NCBI RefSeq assembly: GCF_003071065.1
Contig: NZ_QCXX01000002.1
Span: 186,001 to 250,000 of the forward strand
Direction: 5' to 3'
DNA from: Sphingobacterium athyrii
GTDB taxonomy: Bacteria > Bacteroidota > Bacteroidia > Sphingobacteriales > Sphingobacteriaceae
Length of the DNA: 64,000 bases
Shown here: positions 16,668-25,156 of the stretch, piece by piece
Layout of the letters: every line of letters starts with the position of its first letter
Position numbering within the stretch: position 1 is the stretch's first letter
Translations under genes and position numbers: made by a program
Notes under the pieces: generated by a model
Told to the model about the DNA's origin: nothing
The model's input: the letters and a program-made list of their open reading frames with translations, nothing else
Database searches by the model: none

Positions 16668-17906
16668 TTAAATCTTTTTAAAAAGAATACTTGAATTGTG
16701 CCCACCAAAACCGAAGGCATTACTCATGGCTGTTTGAACTGTCTTTTCCAACGGTTGGTTTACAACAATATTGATTCCATCGGGGATTGTAGGGTCTATA
16801 TTTTCGATGTTTATAGTTGCAGGAATTACATTGTTGTTTATGGATTTTATCGCAATAATCGCTTCAATTGCACCTGCAGCACCTAGCAGGTGACCGGTCA
16901 TTGACTTGGTCGAACTGACCCAGAGGTTGCTGGATTTACCAAATGCCAGTTGCATCGCTTTCAGTTCAGCAATATCACCGACGGGAGTAGAAGTAGCATG
17001 AAGATTTAAGTAATCTAATTGATCACTGTTTATTTGGGCTTCTTCCAGAGCAAGTGACATTGCTTTTGCTGCACCTATGCCTTCTGGGTGAGGCGAAGTC
17101 ATGTGATAGGCATCAGCAGTCATGGACGCGCCGACAAGCTCAGCATAGATCTTTGCACCTCTTTTCTTGGCATGCTCATATTCTTCCAGTATCAGGGCCC
17201 CGGCGCCTTCTCCCATGACGAACCCATCCCGATCTCGATCAAATGGCCTACTTGCCGTTTTGGGATCATCATGCCTACCCGACATTGCTTTCATGGCAGA
17301 GAAACCTCCTACCGAGGCAGGAGTAATGGGAGCTTCCGATCCGCCGCTAATAAAGACTTTTGCTTTTCCTAACCGAATATAATTGAAAGCATCCATGAAC
17401 GCTGTATTGGAGGTTGCACAGGCAGATACAGTTGTATAATTGATGCCCTTCAGACCGAATTTCATTGATATCATTCCCGAAGCCATATTAACAATAAGCC
17501 TTGGGACGAAAAATGGGCTGAATCGAGGGACATAATTACCCTTTACATAGTTTTCAACTTCATTTTCGAATGTTTCCATTCCCCCTTGTCCAACACCCCA
17601 AATAACACCAAAATCGAATGGATCCATTGTATTCGGATCCAGACCGGAATCTTCTAAGGCTTGCGATGCGCTATATAGGGCATATTGTGTAAAGAGATCA
17701 CTTCTCTTGATCTCATTACGATCGAGGTATTTTTCCGGTTGAAAGTTTTTGATTTCGCTCGCGATTTGCGTCCGAAATAGAGACGCGTCAAAGCGGCTGA
17801 TGATAGCTGTACGGTTTTCACCGTGTAAAATATTATCCCAGAATGTATCAATGTTATCTCCTAATGGGTTGATTGTCCCCATTCCGGTAATTACAACTCG
17901 TTTCAT
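16668..17906 (-). CDS. fabF: 3-oxoacyl-ACP synthase II (FabF-type ketosynthase)
   Basis: 412 residues, full length. The thiolase-fold Cys-His-His triad is intact: C163 in TTVSACATS, H303 in NLHATSTP and H339 in SMTGHLLGAAGA, with K334 nearby. It condenses malonyl-ACP with an acyl-ACP in fatty acid or related acyl-chain synthesis. It stands alone with a TetR gene instead of in a fab cluster with acpP, so it may be a second, regulated FabF used to adjust chain composition or a specialised lipid (inference). An operator-like palindrome lies 33 bases upstream of its start. Confidence 0.93.
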   Translation of the reverse strand: MKRVVITGMGTINPLGDNIDTFWDNILHGENRTAIISRFDASLFRTQIASEIKNFQPEKYLDRNEIKRSDLFTQYALYSASQALEDSGLDPNTMDPFDFGVIWGVGQGGMETFENEVENYVKGNYVPRFSPFFVPRLIVNMASGMISMKFGLKGINYTTVSACATSNTAFMDAFNYIRLGKAKVFISGGSEAPITPASVGGFSAMKAMSGRHDDPKTASRPFDRDRDGFVMGEGAGALILEEYEHAKKRGAKIYAELVGASMTADAYHMTSPHPEGIGAAKAMSLALEEAQINSDQLDYLNLHATSTPVGDIAELKAMQLAFGKSSNLWVSSTKSMTGHLLGAAGAIEAIIAIKSINNNVIPATINIENIDPTIPDGINIVVNQPLEKTVQTAMSNAFGFGGHNSSILFKKI

Positions 17907-17938
17907 TTTTTTATTTTTTTTAGAATTAATGTGTTAAT

Positions 17939-17952
17939 ATACCGATTGGTAT
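17939..17952. promoter_or_regulatory. TetR operator upstream of fabF
   Basis: ATACCGATTGGTAT, perfect 5-bp arms ATACC / GGTAT around GATT, between the TetR stop and the FabF start. A second site matching 10 of 14 bases lies upstream of the TetR gene at 18597-18610. The pair supports TetR control of both genes. Confidence 0.68.
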
Positions 17953-17969
17953 GTGTTTTGTTGAGAAAA

Positions 17970-18563
17970 TTAAAATTTTATCTCCCGATCCACCATGTCT
18001 TTCATATTGTCTATTACGATGGTAAGATCTTTACCACGTCCGGAGATTTTTGCAAGTAAAATTCCACCTTCAATCATCGCCATGAAGGTAATTGCAAAGT
18101 GTTCAGCAGAAATATGCTGTTTAAACTCTCCACTCGTAATTCCTTCTTCTAATATAGAAATCAATCGTTGCCGCCAAAGCGTAAATGATCGTTTGACTTT
18201 TGGCGTTAAAAAAGGGAGCGAGTCATCAGCCTCAATAGCAGCATTCATCAACGGGCATCCTCCTGATGCAGCGATGTTTTTGAAATTTTCTTTGTAAAAA
18301 TCAAAAAATGCATAAAGCTTCTTTAAAGCAGTTCTGTGTTGACTAATCAGCTGATCTACACCATCAGCGATTTTTTTACTTTGATAGGTATAAACATGAA
18401 GTGCTAGGTCATCTTTATCTTTGAAATTACCATAGATACTGCCTTTAGTTAAACCTGTAGCTGTAGTGATGTCTGAAAGTGAAGTAGCAAAGTATCCTTT
18501 TTTATTAAAGATAGGGGCTGTCTTCTCAATGATAAATTGTCGGGTCTGTTCTGCTTTTGACAT
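17970..18563 (-). CDS. TetR/AcrR family transcriptional regulator
   Basis: About 197 residues from the ATG at 18563; the frame extends to a TTG at 18587 but MSKAEQTRQFIIEKTAPIF is the normal TetR opening. The N-terminal helix-turn-helix reads GYFATSLSDITTATGLTKGSIYGNFKDKDDLALHVY. The C-terminal helical domain resembles the TetR_C group of acyl-responsive or drug-responsive regulators (DFYKENFKNIAASGGCPLMNAAIEADDS). It lies 63 bases upstream of fabF on the same strand and likely represses it and itself through the paired operators. An acyl ligand is plausible but not shown. Confidence 0.92.
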   Translation of the reverse strand: MSKAEQTRQFIIEKTAPIFNKKGYFATSLSDITTATGLTKGSIYGNFKDKDDLALHVYTYQSKKIADGVDQLISQHRTALKKLYAFFDFYKENFKNIAASGGCPLMNAAIEADDSLPFLTPKVKRSFTLWRQRLISILEEGITSGEFKQHISAEHFAITFMAMIEGGILLAKISGRGKDLTIVIDNMKDMVDREIKF

Positions 18564-18596
18564 GATGACGCTGTTCTTTGGTTTCAAAGATAAAAA

Positions 18597-18610
18597 ATAC
18601 TTTTCGGTAT
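18597..18610. promoter_or_regulatory. Second TetR operator, upstream of the tetR gene
   Basis: ATACTTTTCGGTAT keeps the ATAC...GGTAT frame and 14-base length of the fabF operator (10 of 14 bases identical). Position 34 bases upstream of the TetR start fits autoregulation. Confidence 0.55.
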
Positions 18611-18648
18611 ATTATTAATTTCTGTAGGATGCGACTGAAAAAGTTACA

Positions 18649-19275
18649 TTATTTTCTTTCAGTTATGCTGTAAGTGCAACGGGAACCATTTTCGATAATG
18701 TATTCTATTCTGCTGATCGAATATGATGGGCCGATAAGCTGTTGAAAATTGCGAAGTTCTGAACGGCAGAAACCTTGGCATTCTGTTGCCGCAGCACATA
18801 TGGGACAGTGATTCTCAATGAAAAGGTAAGATTCTCCCTCTTTTTTCCATTCCGCCATATATCCTTCTTCCGTTCGCTTCGTTGCCATAATATCAAGTTT
18901 ATTCTCCAGCGTCTCCATGCCAGATAATGCATTTTTATACCGCTGATATACTTTTGACTCTCGATCAGTGATCAACAGATCGAGCGCATTCTCGCCAAGC
19001 AATTGTTTAATGGATTGGAGCAGTTGGACGGTAATATCAGCGTGACTATCTGGAAATTTTGAAAGTCCCAGTGCTGAAAGACAATAGTAGGTTGACGGTC
19101 GACCGATCCCCTCGCTTCTTGTATAGGATTCAATAAGCCCTTGATTGGCAAGGTTGAGGAGGTGTTTGCGAGCCCCTTCTTTCGTGATCAAAAGCTCCGT
19201 GGCAACCTGAGCGGCGGTAACTTCACCTCGCATTTTTAATAACATCAATATTCTATCTGCAGGTGTTTTTTGCAT
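18649..19275 (-). CDS. SufR-like iron-sulfur winged-helix regulator
   Basis: 208 residues. The N-terminus is a DeoR/ArsR-type winged helix (ADRILMLLKMRGEVTAAQVATELLITKEGARKHLLNL, wing SEGIGRPSTYYCLS). The C-terminal part has ENHCPI at C157, then C160, C166, C170 and GSRC at C200. This is the pattern of SufR-like proteins, in which three or four of these cysteines hold a 4Fe-4S cluster that senses iron and oxidative stress. It is divergent from the sodA operon across 197 bases holding a large palindrome, so it most likely represses sodA when its cluster is intact. Target assignment is inference; the fold and cysteines are seen. Confidence 0.83.
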   Translation of the reverse strand: MQKTPADRILMLLKMRGEVTAAQVATELLITKEGARKHLLNLANQGLIESYTRSEGIGRPSTYYCLSALGLSKFPDSHADITVQLLQSIKQLLGENALDLLITDRESKVYQRYKNALSGMETLENKLDIMATKRTEEGYMAEWKKEGESYLFIENHCPICAAATECQGFCRSELRNFQQLIGPSYSISRIEYIIENGSRCTYSITERK

Positions 19276-19385
19276 TTGACAATAAAAAAGTTGTTTTAAT
19301 GTTTTCTGAACAAAGATACTATTTTTTCAATTGTTGCTATAATCAATAGTATTAAAGTTTTTGTCTAGCAGAGGATAAATTTTAT

Positions 19386-19425
19386 GACATTAATAAAACA
19401 ACTATTTGGTTGTTTTATTAATGTC
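19386..19425. promoter_or_regulatory. 40-base perfect palindrome, operator of the sodA operon
   Basis: GACATTAATAAAACAAC (19386-19402), centre TATTTG, GTTGTTTTATTAATGTC (19409-19425): 17-bp perfect arms. The right arm overlaps the -33 element of the sodA promoter. Partial copies of the half-site occur at about 19291-19302 (GTTGTTTTAATG, near the regulator start) and about 19446-19454 (TATTAAAACAA). It is the probable site of the SufR-like regulator. Confidence 0.72.
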
Positions 19426-19440
19426 TATTAGTTAGTTTTG
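19410..19440 (+). promoter_or_regulatory. sodA promoter
   Basis: TTG (19410-19412), exactly 20 bases, TAGTTTTG (19433-19440), the Bacteroidota housekeeping consensus. Predicted start near 19447, giving a leader of about 26 bases. The -33 element lies inside the palindrome's right arm, so bound repressor would exclude polymerase. Confidence 0.72.
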
Positions 19441-19472
19441 ATTCATTATTAAAACAATAAAACTAAAATAAC

Positions 19473-20099
19473 ATGAGCAAATTTCAATTACCAGATTTAT
19501 CATATGCCTATGGGGCACTTGAACCTTATTTTGATCAGGAGACAATGACGATTCATCATCAAAAACATCATCAGGCCTATGTTGATAATTTAAATAAAGC
19601 CGTAGTCGGTACAGGTGCTGAAGTTATTGAATTGCAGGATATTCTGGCGGAGGTGAGCCAATATAGCCCAGCTATTCGCAACAATGCCGGAGGGCACTAC
19701 AATCATTCCTTGTTTTGGCAAATTTTATCTGCAACACCGAAAACAGTACCTACTGGAAAGTTAGCAAAGGAAATAGATGCAACTTTTGGTTCCTTAGATG
19801 AGTTGAAAACAAGGATAAAAAACGCAGGACTCGGACAATTTGGTTCTGGATGGTCTTGGCTTTATATTAAATACAATGGTACTTTGGATGTAGTAGCGAC
19901 GCCCAATCAGGATAATCCTTTGATGGATACCCAATTGACGAGTAGGGGTGTGCCTATCTTGGGTGTTGATGTATGGGAACATGCCTATTATTTGAAATAT
20001 CAGAATAAAAGAGCCGACTATTTGGATGCGTTTTGGTCTGTCTTAGATTGGTCTGCCGTCGAAAAGCAGTACGAAGAAGTGATCGATAAATTGATTTAA
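19473..20099 (+). CDS. sodA: Superoxide dismutase, Mn/Fe family (Mn-type signature)
   Basis: 208 residues. Metal ligands H28, H78, D166 and H170 are present (MTIHHQKHH, GGHYNHSLFW, DVWEHAYYL). GGHYNHSLFW and Q146 in NQDNPL are features of Mn-type rather than Fe-type enzymes, though cambialistic use is possible. No signal peptide, so cytoplasmic. It heads an operon with a DUF2480 gene and a flavin reductase, probably under the divergent SufR-like regulator. Confidence 0.95.
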   Translation: MSKFQLPDLSYAYGALEPYFDQETMTIHHQKHHQAYVDNLNKAVVGTGAEVIELQDILAEVSQYSPAIRNNAGGHYNHSLFWQILSATPKTVPTGKLAKEIDATFGSLDELKTRIKNAGLGQFGSGWSWLYIKYNGTLDVVATPNQDNPLMDTQLTSRGVPILGVDVWEHAYYLKYQNKRADYLDAFWSVLDWSAVEKQYEEVIDKLI

Positions 20100-20144
20100 A
20101 ACCTTGAACATTCAATTAAGCGGATATACTAATTATAAAATAAC

Positions 20145-20636
20145 ATGTTTGTAAATAAGGTTGAAAATTCGGGTATATTGGCGCTCGATCTCATTGATTT
20201 CAAAACTACACTTGAAATTATAGAATTTGACATAAAAGCTCTTTTTTACCAAGAAATGATCGTCAAAGAAAAGGAGTTTAAAGCGGCTCTTGCCGCATTG
20301 GAATTGACACCCTTTATAGGCAAAGCAGTCGCATTTACTTGCTCCGTTGACGCAATTATTCCACCTTGGGTATATATGGCGTTAGCCGAAAAATTCCATC
20401 CTGACGTAGTATATTATGATTTTAAAAGTGTGGAAACAATGGAACTGGAGTTATGGACACAGCATTTGAAGCTCGCGGATCTTTCCTTGTATCGGGATCA
20501 AAAAGTTGTTATAAGGGCGCGACCAAATATGCCTGAATCACTTTATATATTGGCTACTTCACGTTTAATTCCGATTGTCAAAACATTGATGTACGGGGAA
20601 ATCGGTATGCCAAAGGTTATTTTTAAAAGAACATAA
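20145..20636 (+). CDS. DUF2480 family protein of unknown function
   Basis: 163 residues, the normal length of this Bacteroidota-specific family. It begins FVNKVENSGILALDLIDF, the recognisable opening, and contains GKAVAFTCSVDAIIPPWVYMAL near residues 64-85. No known catalytic motif, signal peptide or membrane segment is visible. Its place between sodA and an FMN reductase, 45 bases after sodA and 7 bases before the reductase, ties it to oxidative or iron stress. No function should be assigned from sequence. Confidence 0.8.
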   Translation: MFVNKVENSGILALDLIDFKTTLEIIEFDIKALFYQEMIVKEKEFKAALAALELTPFIGKAVAFTCSVDAIIPPWVYMALAEKFHPDVVYYDFKSVETMELELWTQHLKLADLSLYRDQKVVIRARPNMPESLYILATSRLIPIVKTLMYGEIGMPKVIFKRT

Positions 20637-20643
20637 AGAAATC

Positions 20644-21216
20644 ATGAAAGCATTAATATTTAATGGAGCTTTGGAGCGGAGACAAGAATCTACTTCGGGT
20701 ATATTATCTGATTATTTCGCTGAACAACTGAATCAGCTTGGGATAGCGAACAGCGTGTTTAATCTGGCTGATAGTGGTATTCCACTTTTTGATAGTAGTC
20801 TTAGCAGGATTCCGAATAGTGTAAAGATTATGAATAATCTTTTTTTGGAGGCAGATGTACATTTTTGGCTATCTCCTTTATATCACGGAAGTATCCCTGG
20901 TGTAATGAAAAACTGTTTGGATTGGCTGGAGATAAGCGCAAAAAATAGTCCGGCATATCTTACGGATAAAAATATTGGGCTGGTTTGCTGGGCAGATGGG
21001 GTGCAGGCTTTACAAGGGATCAACGCAATGGATACGATAGCAAAATCATTACGGGCATGGACCCTGCCTTTTAGCGTGCCTATTGTTAAAAGTGGACTAT
21101 TTGAAACCTCTAGTTCAAGGAAGCTTTCTTCAACCTATCAATGTAAATTAGACCTGTTGATTAATATCGCAACAACTAGAACCGCAGTGTTTGAAACATT
21201 ATCGGGACGTTCATAA
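20644..21216 (+). CDS. NADPH-dependent FMN reductase family protein
   Basis: 190 residues with a flavodoxin-like fold: MKALIFNGALERRQESTSGILSDYF (phosphate-binding loop region) and WLSPLYHGSIPGVMKNCLDWLE near residues 79-100, the hallmark of the FMN_red family. It probably uses NAD(P)H to reduce FMN, quinones or ferric chelates. Third gene of the sodA operon, 7 bases after DUF2480 and followed by a strong terminator. The association suggests repair or iron release during redox stress (inference). Confidence 0.88.
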   Translation: MKALIFNGALERRQESTSGILSDYFAEQLNQLGIANSVFNLADSGIPLFDSSLSRIPNSVKIMNNLFLEADVHFWLSPLYHGSIPGVMKNCLDWLEISAKNSPAYLTDKNIGLVCWADGVQALQGINAMDTIAKSLRAWTLPFSVPIVKSGLFETSSSRKLSSTYQCKLDLLINIATTRTAVFETLSGRS

Positions 21217-21264
21217 AAATTTTATTTTCATAAAAGCAGTTTAGATAATTGCTGCGTCGGAGAA

Positions 21265-21300
21265 TATAAAGCACCTTGATCACTATCGAGGTGCTTTATA
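21265..21300 (+). terminator. Rho-independent terminator of the sodA operon
   Basis: TATAAAGCACCT (21265-21276) pairs with AGGTGCTTTATA (21289-21300) and inner bases GAT/ATC extend the pairing. It is 48 bases after the last stop and is followed by an AT-rich tail. Confidence 0.8.
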
Positions 21301-21450
21301 TATTTTTAAAATTGCTTAGTTTTGAAGGACCATGTGTCGAAGAGTTCGTGTCCACCGAATTTTCCAGAATCACACATTTAACGAGGCGCATCTCGCTAAA
21401 AATGCAATAAACTGTTTTTATTGTTCATGTTATATAAGGTATCTGATTAA

Positions 21451-23418
21451 ATGGGCTTACAATGTCGGGTTTTGTTAAAGTTAATTGTATGCTGTGCGAT
21501 GTGTTTTGCTGCACAGACGACAAAAGCGCAGGGTTTTCTGCCCTTAAATGAGGAGAAATATCGGGCTGATGCCGAAATGCTGTTGAAATCAACTTCAGAT
21601 GACAGCGTAAAAACACTACAGTACTTTTATTTGGCGGATTACTACAGGTTTCGTGATACAGCGAGATTCTGGGAAAATATGCGGCGGGGGGAGCAGATGG
21701 CCAAACCATTCAAAAGCCTTCAGGCCATGGGGGCACTTTATAAAAGCTTCTTCTATGGCCAATTTTTAGATAGTGAGCGTGCAAAGGTTGAAGCCCAAAA
21801 ATGCGTGGATATCCTGGGGAATGCCAAGCAGCCCTTTCAGCAGCAGCTCTTAGCCAAAGCTTGGTATAATCTGGGCTTAATTCGATTTCCGAAAAAAGGG
21901 TTTGCTGATTTTTTGGATATACTCAATGGTAAATGCCTGCCATATGCCAAAGCACACGATCCCCTCATGGAAGGTGCGATAAATACGATGATCGGTATGA
22001 CCTTTATGTCATCCAATCAATTGGTAAAAGCAGATGAGTATCATCAGATGGCGATCAAACAGCTCGAACAACAACCAGCGAGCACAGCATTACTGGTAGC
22101 CTATTTAAATGCCGTTAGTACATATTGTTATCAAGTAAAATCAAAAGAGGCCCGGCAATTGTTAGATAAGGTCAAGGTAATGTTAGGAGACAACCCCAAC
22201 TCTTCTCAGTTACCCAATTACTATTACAATGAAGCGCTCTATTTTACGACAAAGCAACAGACAGATGAAGCGTTACGTATGTTGAATATTGGTTTGAAAT
22301 GGTCGAAGAAAATGAACAATTGGAAATCCTATCAGATGATGCTGTTTAGAAAGTTTAATGTCTATTTGATGCAGAAAAAATATGCTGAAGCGAAACTTTC
22401 ATTGGAAGAGATTATAAAAAATGGATTGTTGACACGTGATCTTTACAACAGTAAAATTGTTTATAGCCAATTGGCTACTGTGAATGAATTGATGGGGGAC
22501 TACAAAGAAGCACTTAAGATGTCCAATGTGGCGAGTAAGCTCTCTGATAGTATACAGAAGGTACAGCTTTTGGAGAAGATGAACGAAATGGAGGCTAAAT
22601 ACAAAACCGTAGAAAAAGAAAAATTGATTTTAAATCTACGTGCAGAAAAAGATCGCAATCAATTAAAGATCTTGCTTGTTTTAGGTATTGCTATTTTACT
22701 TTTTATCGTTGTTTTATTTGTTACATTTTCCTATAAAAAACAACGGAAACTGAATGGACAGATCCAGATGAACCATGAGATTGCTTTAGAGAAATTGGCA
22801 AAGGAAAAGCAGTTGCAAATTTCCGAGTCCATGCTCAAAGCTGAAGAGCAGGAACGGCAGCGTATCGCACAGGATTTGCACGATAGTATTGGCGGAATGT
22901 TGACAGGATTAAAGTTTAAGATCGCTGGAGGGCAGACTGATGAATTCAATTTGACGGATGAATTACCTCACAAACTGAACGATATTTTGGGCGAAGTTCG
23001 ACGGATATCGCATAATCTGATGCCCGAGTCATTGCGGCAATTTGGTCTGATAGCAGCATTGGAACAATTGTGTCTTTCGATGAGAAATAGTAAGGTTCAG
23101 ATCCAATTTGAAAATTATGAGGACGAAGTGCGCCTGGACTTCCAAAAAGGATTGGCAATATATCGGATTGTCCAGGAGGCGATCTCAAACGCATTGAAAT
23201 ATGCAGATGCAGACCTCATTATTGTTCAGGTAAGTAAATCACAGGGGATATTGCAGATTTTGATAGAAGACAATGGAAAAGGGTTTGATTCTTCCGTCGC
23301 AAATTATGGAATGGGATTAAATAATATGGTAAAGAGAATTAAATGGATTAATGGATCTATTGATATGCAGAGTAAAATTGGATCTGGTACCCAAATTGAA
23401 GTAGGAGTAAGTGTTTAG
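21451..23418 (+). CDS. TPR-containing sensor histidine kinase (HisKA_3 type)
   Basis: 655 residues. A signal peptide (ending near TKAQG, residue 29) leads into a periplasmic region of tetratricopeptide-like helical repeats (about 40-370). A coiled coil follows, then one membrane helix (ILLVLGIAILLFIVVLFVTF, about 410-430). The cytoplasmic part has the HisKA_3 box ERQRIAQDLHDSIGG with phospho-acceptor H477 and a HATPase domain with IVQEAISNALKYA and DNGKGFD / GMGLNNM. This is the NarX/DesK-like class that pairs with LuxR-type regulators. The response regulator gene starts 14 bases downstream. The signal sensed is unknown. Confidence 0.93.
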   Translation: MGLQCRVLLKLIVCCAMCFAAQTTKAQGFLPLNEEKYRADAEMLLKSTSDDSVKTLQYFYLADYYRFRDTARFWENMRRGEQMAKPFKSLQAMGALYKSFFYGQFLDSERAKVEAQKCVDILGNAKQPFQQQLLAKAWYNLGLIRFPKKGFADFLDILNGKCLPYAKAHDPLMEGAINTMIGMTFMSSNQLVKADEYHQMAIKQLEQQPASTALLVAYLNAVSTYCYQVKSKEARQLLDKVKVMLGDNPNSSQLPNYYYNEALYFTTKQQTDEALRMLNIGLKWSKKMNNWKSYQMMLFRKFNVYLMQKKYAEAKLSLEEIIKNGLLTRDLYNSKIVYSQLATVNELMGDYKEALKMSNVASKLSDSIQKVQLLEKMNEMEAKYKTVEKEKLILNLRAEKDRNQLKILLVLGIAILLFIVVLFVTFSYKKQRKLNGQIQMNHEIALEKLAKEKQLQISESMLKAEEQERQRIAQDLHDSIGGMLTGLKFKIAGGQTDEFNLTDELPHKLNDILGEVRRISHNLMPESLRQFGLIAALEQLCLSMRNSKVQIQFENYEDEVRLDFQKGLAIYRIVQEAISNALKYADADLIIVQVSKSQGILQILIEDNGKGFDSSVANYGMGLNNMVKRIKWINGSIDMQSKIGSGTQIEVGVSV

Positions 23419-23432
23419 TTAAAGACTAATGT

Positions 23433-24056
23433 ATGAAAATTATTGCCATATTGGATGACCATCCTTTATTATTGGAAGGCGTAACGTCTTTTCTCAATAA
23501 CCAAAACGGGTATAAAGTATATTCATTTCTGGAGGAAGTATCATTGATCGAATTTTTGGATAGTACAAGTGTAGATTTGGTGCTTATGGATATGCAGCTT
23601 GTGAATACCAGCGGATTGGACGTCTGTTTGCAAGTGAAGAAGCTGTTTCCCATGATTCCGGTTATTGCACTGAGTAATCTGGCAGATCGTAATCTTATTT
23701 TTCAGTTTATGCGAAATGGGGGAAAAGGTTACATATTAAAAGATGTGTCTAACGGAGAATTCCTTCGTTGTGTAGAGCTTGCATTAAATGGACAAGAAGC
23801 GCTCTGCGATAGTGCAAGGGCGCTTTATGTTGGGGCAATATCTTCTATGGAATCTCTTCCTCGTTTAACACAAAGGGAAAAGGAGATTTTAATTATGATA
23901 TCCAATGGCCACACCAGCAATCAGATCGCTGAGAAGCTGTTTTTAAGCCCCGTTACGATAGAAACACATCGGCGCAATCTCTTGACAAAATTTAAGGTGA
24001 AAAATATGGTCGAATTGGTGCAACTTGCCTTGAAGCACAAATTATTAGGTCTTTAA
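23433..24056 (+). CDS. LuxR/NarL family response regulator
   Basis: 207 residues. Receiver domain with the acidic pair in ILDDHPLL, phospho-acceptor D53 in VLMDMQLV and a Lys in YILKDVS. The C-terminal LuxR helix-turn-helix reads LTQREKEILIMISNGHTSNQIAEKLFLSPVTIETHRRNLLTKF. It is the partner of the upstream kinase. It converges with cydB, the two stops being 17 bases apart. Confidence 0.95.
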   Translation: MKIIAILDDHPLLLEGVTSFLNNQNGYKVYSFLEEVSLIEFLDSTSVDLVLMDMQLVNTSGLDVCLQVKKLFPMIPVIALSNLADRNLIFQFMRNGGKGYILKDVSNGEFLRCVELALNGQEALCDSARALYVGAISSMESLPRLTQREKEILIMISNGHTSNQIAEKLFLSPVTIETHRRNLLTKFKVKNMVELVQLALKHKLLGL

Positions 24057-24073
24057 AACGTCATATAATTGTT

Positions 24074-25150
24074 TTAATGTTCACCATAACCTACATCATC
24101 TAATTTTCCTTTAAAGACTCGAAATTGGATGATAAAATAAGCGACTACCAAAATTGCCGCAAAAATAAACCATCCTAAACCTACAGCGAGCCCATATTCA
24201 TTTGCAGCAGCATTCTGTATGGTCAGTGATGGGTTTATAGTATTGGTCGAAGGAAGTAGGGTAGGAAACATGGAGGCTACTGTCGTCGCAAAACTTCCTA
24301 GTATAAATAGCGCTGAGAAGAGAAAACCGATGCCATCTTTTTTGAATGTTCTGATCCAAAACTGTCCAAACAAGCCAATAGTTGCGATCAATGGGAAGAT
24401 CCAAAGCCAATAATGATTTTGCAGATTATTCAGGGATATCGGTTTTACATAATGCCAGACATAAGCCGATAGGAGGACTAATGCAAGCAATACGAAATTC
24501 AGTTTAAATATGATATTTTTAAGCCGTTGATTTAAAGTACTGGATGTTTTTAATATGACCCATCCAGCACCATGGATTGTCAGCGTAACGACTGCCACTA
24601 AACCTAATATTACCGTAAACCAGTCAATAATGCCTTGATGTTCGGCAAGAGGATCAAAGGTGGGATTCCAGAGTGCTAGGAAGAAATAATGCGGTTCCTG
24701 AGTAGATACGCCATTTTCGACCATGCCGAGGTTAACTCCTCGGACTACATTGCCTAAAGCGGCTCCAAAAAAAAGCGCAAGAAGCAGGCTCGCCAGACCA
24801 AAAGCTTTGTCCCACAGGGTTTCCCAAAGCCTATGATGCACTTGACCTCTCAGTTCAAGACTTATTGCCCTAAAGATCAGTAACCATAATACCAGCATGA
24901 GAGGGAGATAGAATCCACTGAAAGATGACGCATAAAGTGTGGGAAAAGCAAAGAATAAAACTCCACCCGATGCGATCAGCCAAACTTCATTGGCATCCCA
25001 AAATGGACCGATTGCATTTGTTACAGCCTTCTTCTCCTGTTCGGTCTTAGCAAAAAATAAATGCACAATTCCCGCTCCAAAATCATATCCGTCGAGGACT
25101 ACATAGATACCCAACATGAAAGTTAATACAACAAACCAGAATATTTCCAT
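24074..25150 (-). CDS. cydB: Cytochrome bd oxidase subunit II
   Basis: 358 residues with about eight to nine membrane helices. The start MEIFWFVVLTFMLGIYVVLDGYDFGAGIVHLFF is the conserved first helix, and GPFWDANEVWLIASGGVLFFAFPTLYASSFSGFYLPL is the family signature near residues 48-85. It forms the heterodimer with CydA in the inner membrane, oxidising quinol and reducing oxygen with high affinity. It starts 6 bases after cydA. No CydX-like small gene is visible downstream before the convergent response regulator. Confidence 0.95.
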   Translation of the reverse strand: MEIFWFVVLTFMLGIYVVLDGYDFGAGIVHLFFAKTEQEKKAVTNAIGPFWDANEVWLIASGGVLFFAFPTLYASSFSGFYLPLMLVLWLLIFRAISLELRGQVHHRLWETLWDKAFGLASLLLALFFGAALGNVVRGVNLGMVENGVSTQEPHYFFLALWNPTFDPLAEHQGIIDWFTVILGLVAVVTLTIHGAGWVILKTSSTLNQRLKNIIFKLNFVLLALVLLSAYVWHYVKPISLNNLQNHYWLWIFPLIATIGLFGQFWIRTFKKDGIGFLFSALFILGSFATTVASMFPTLLPSTNTINPSLTIQNAAANEYGLAVGLGWFIFAAILVVAYFIIQFRVFKGKLDDVGYGEH

Positions 25151-25156
25151 GACAAA

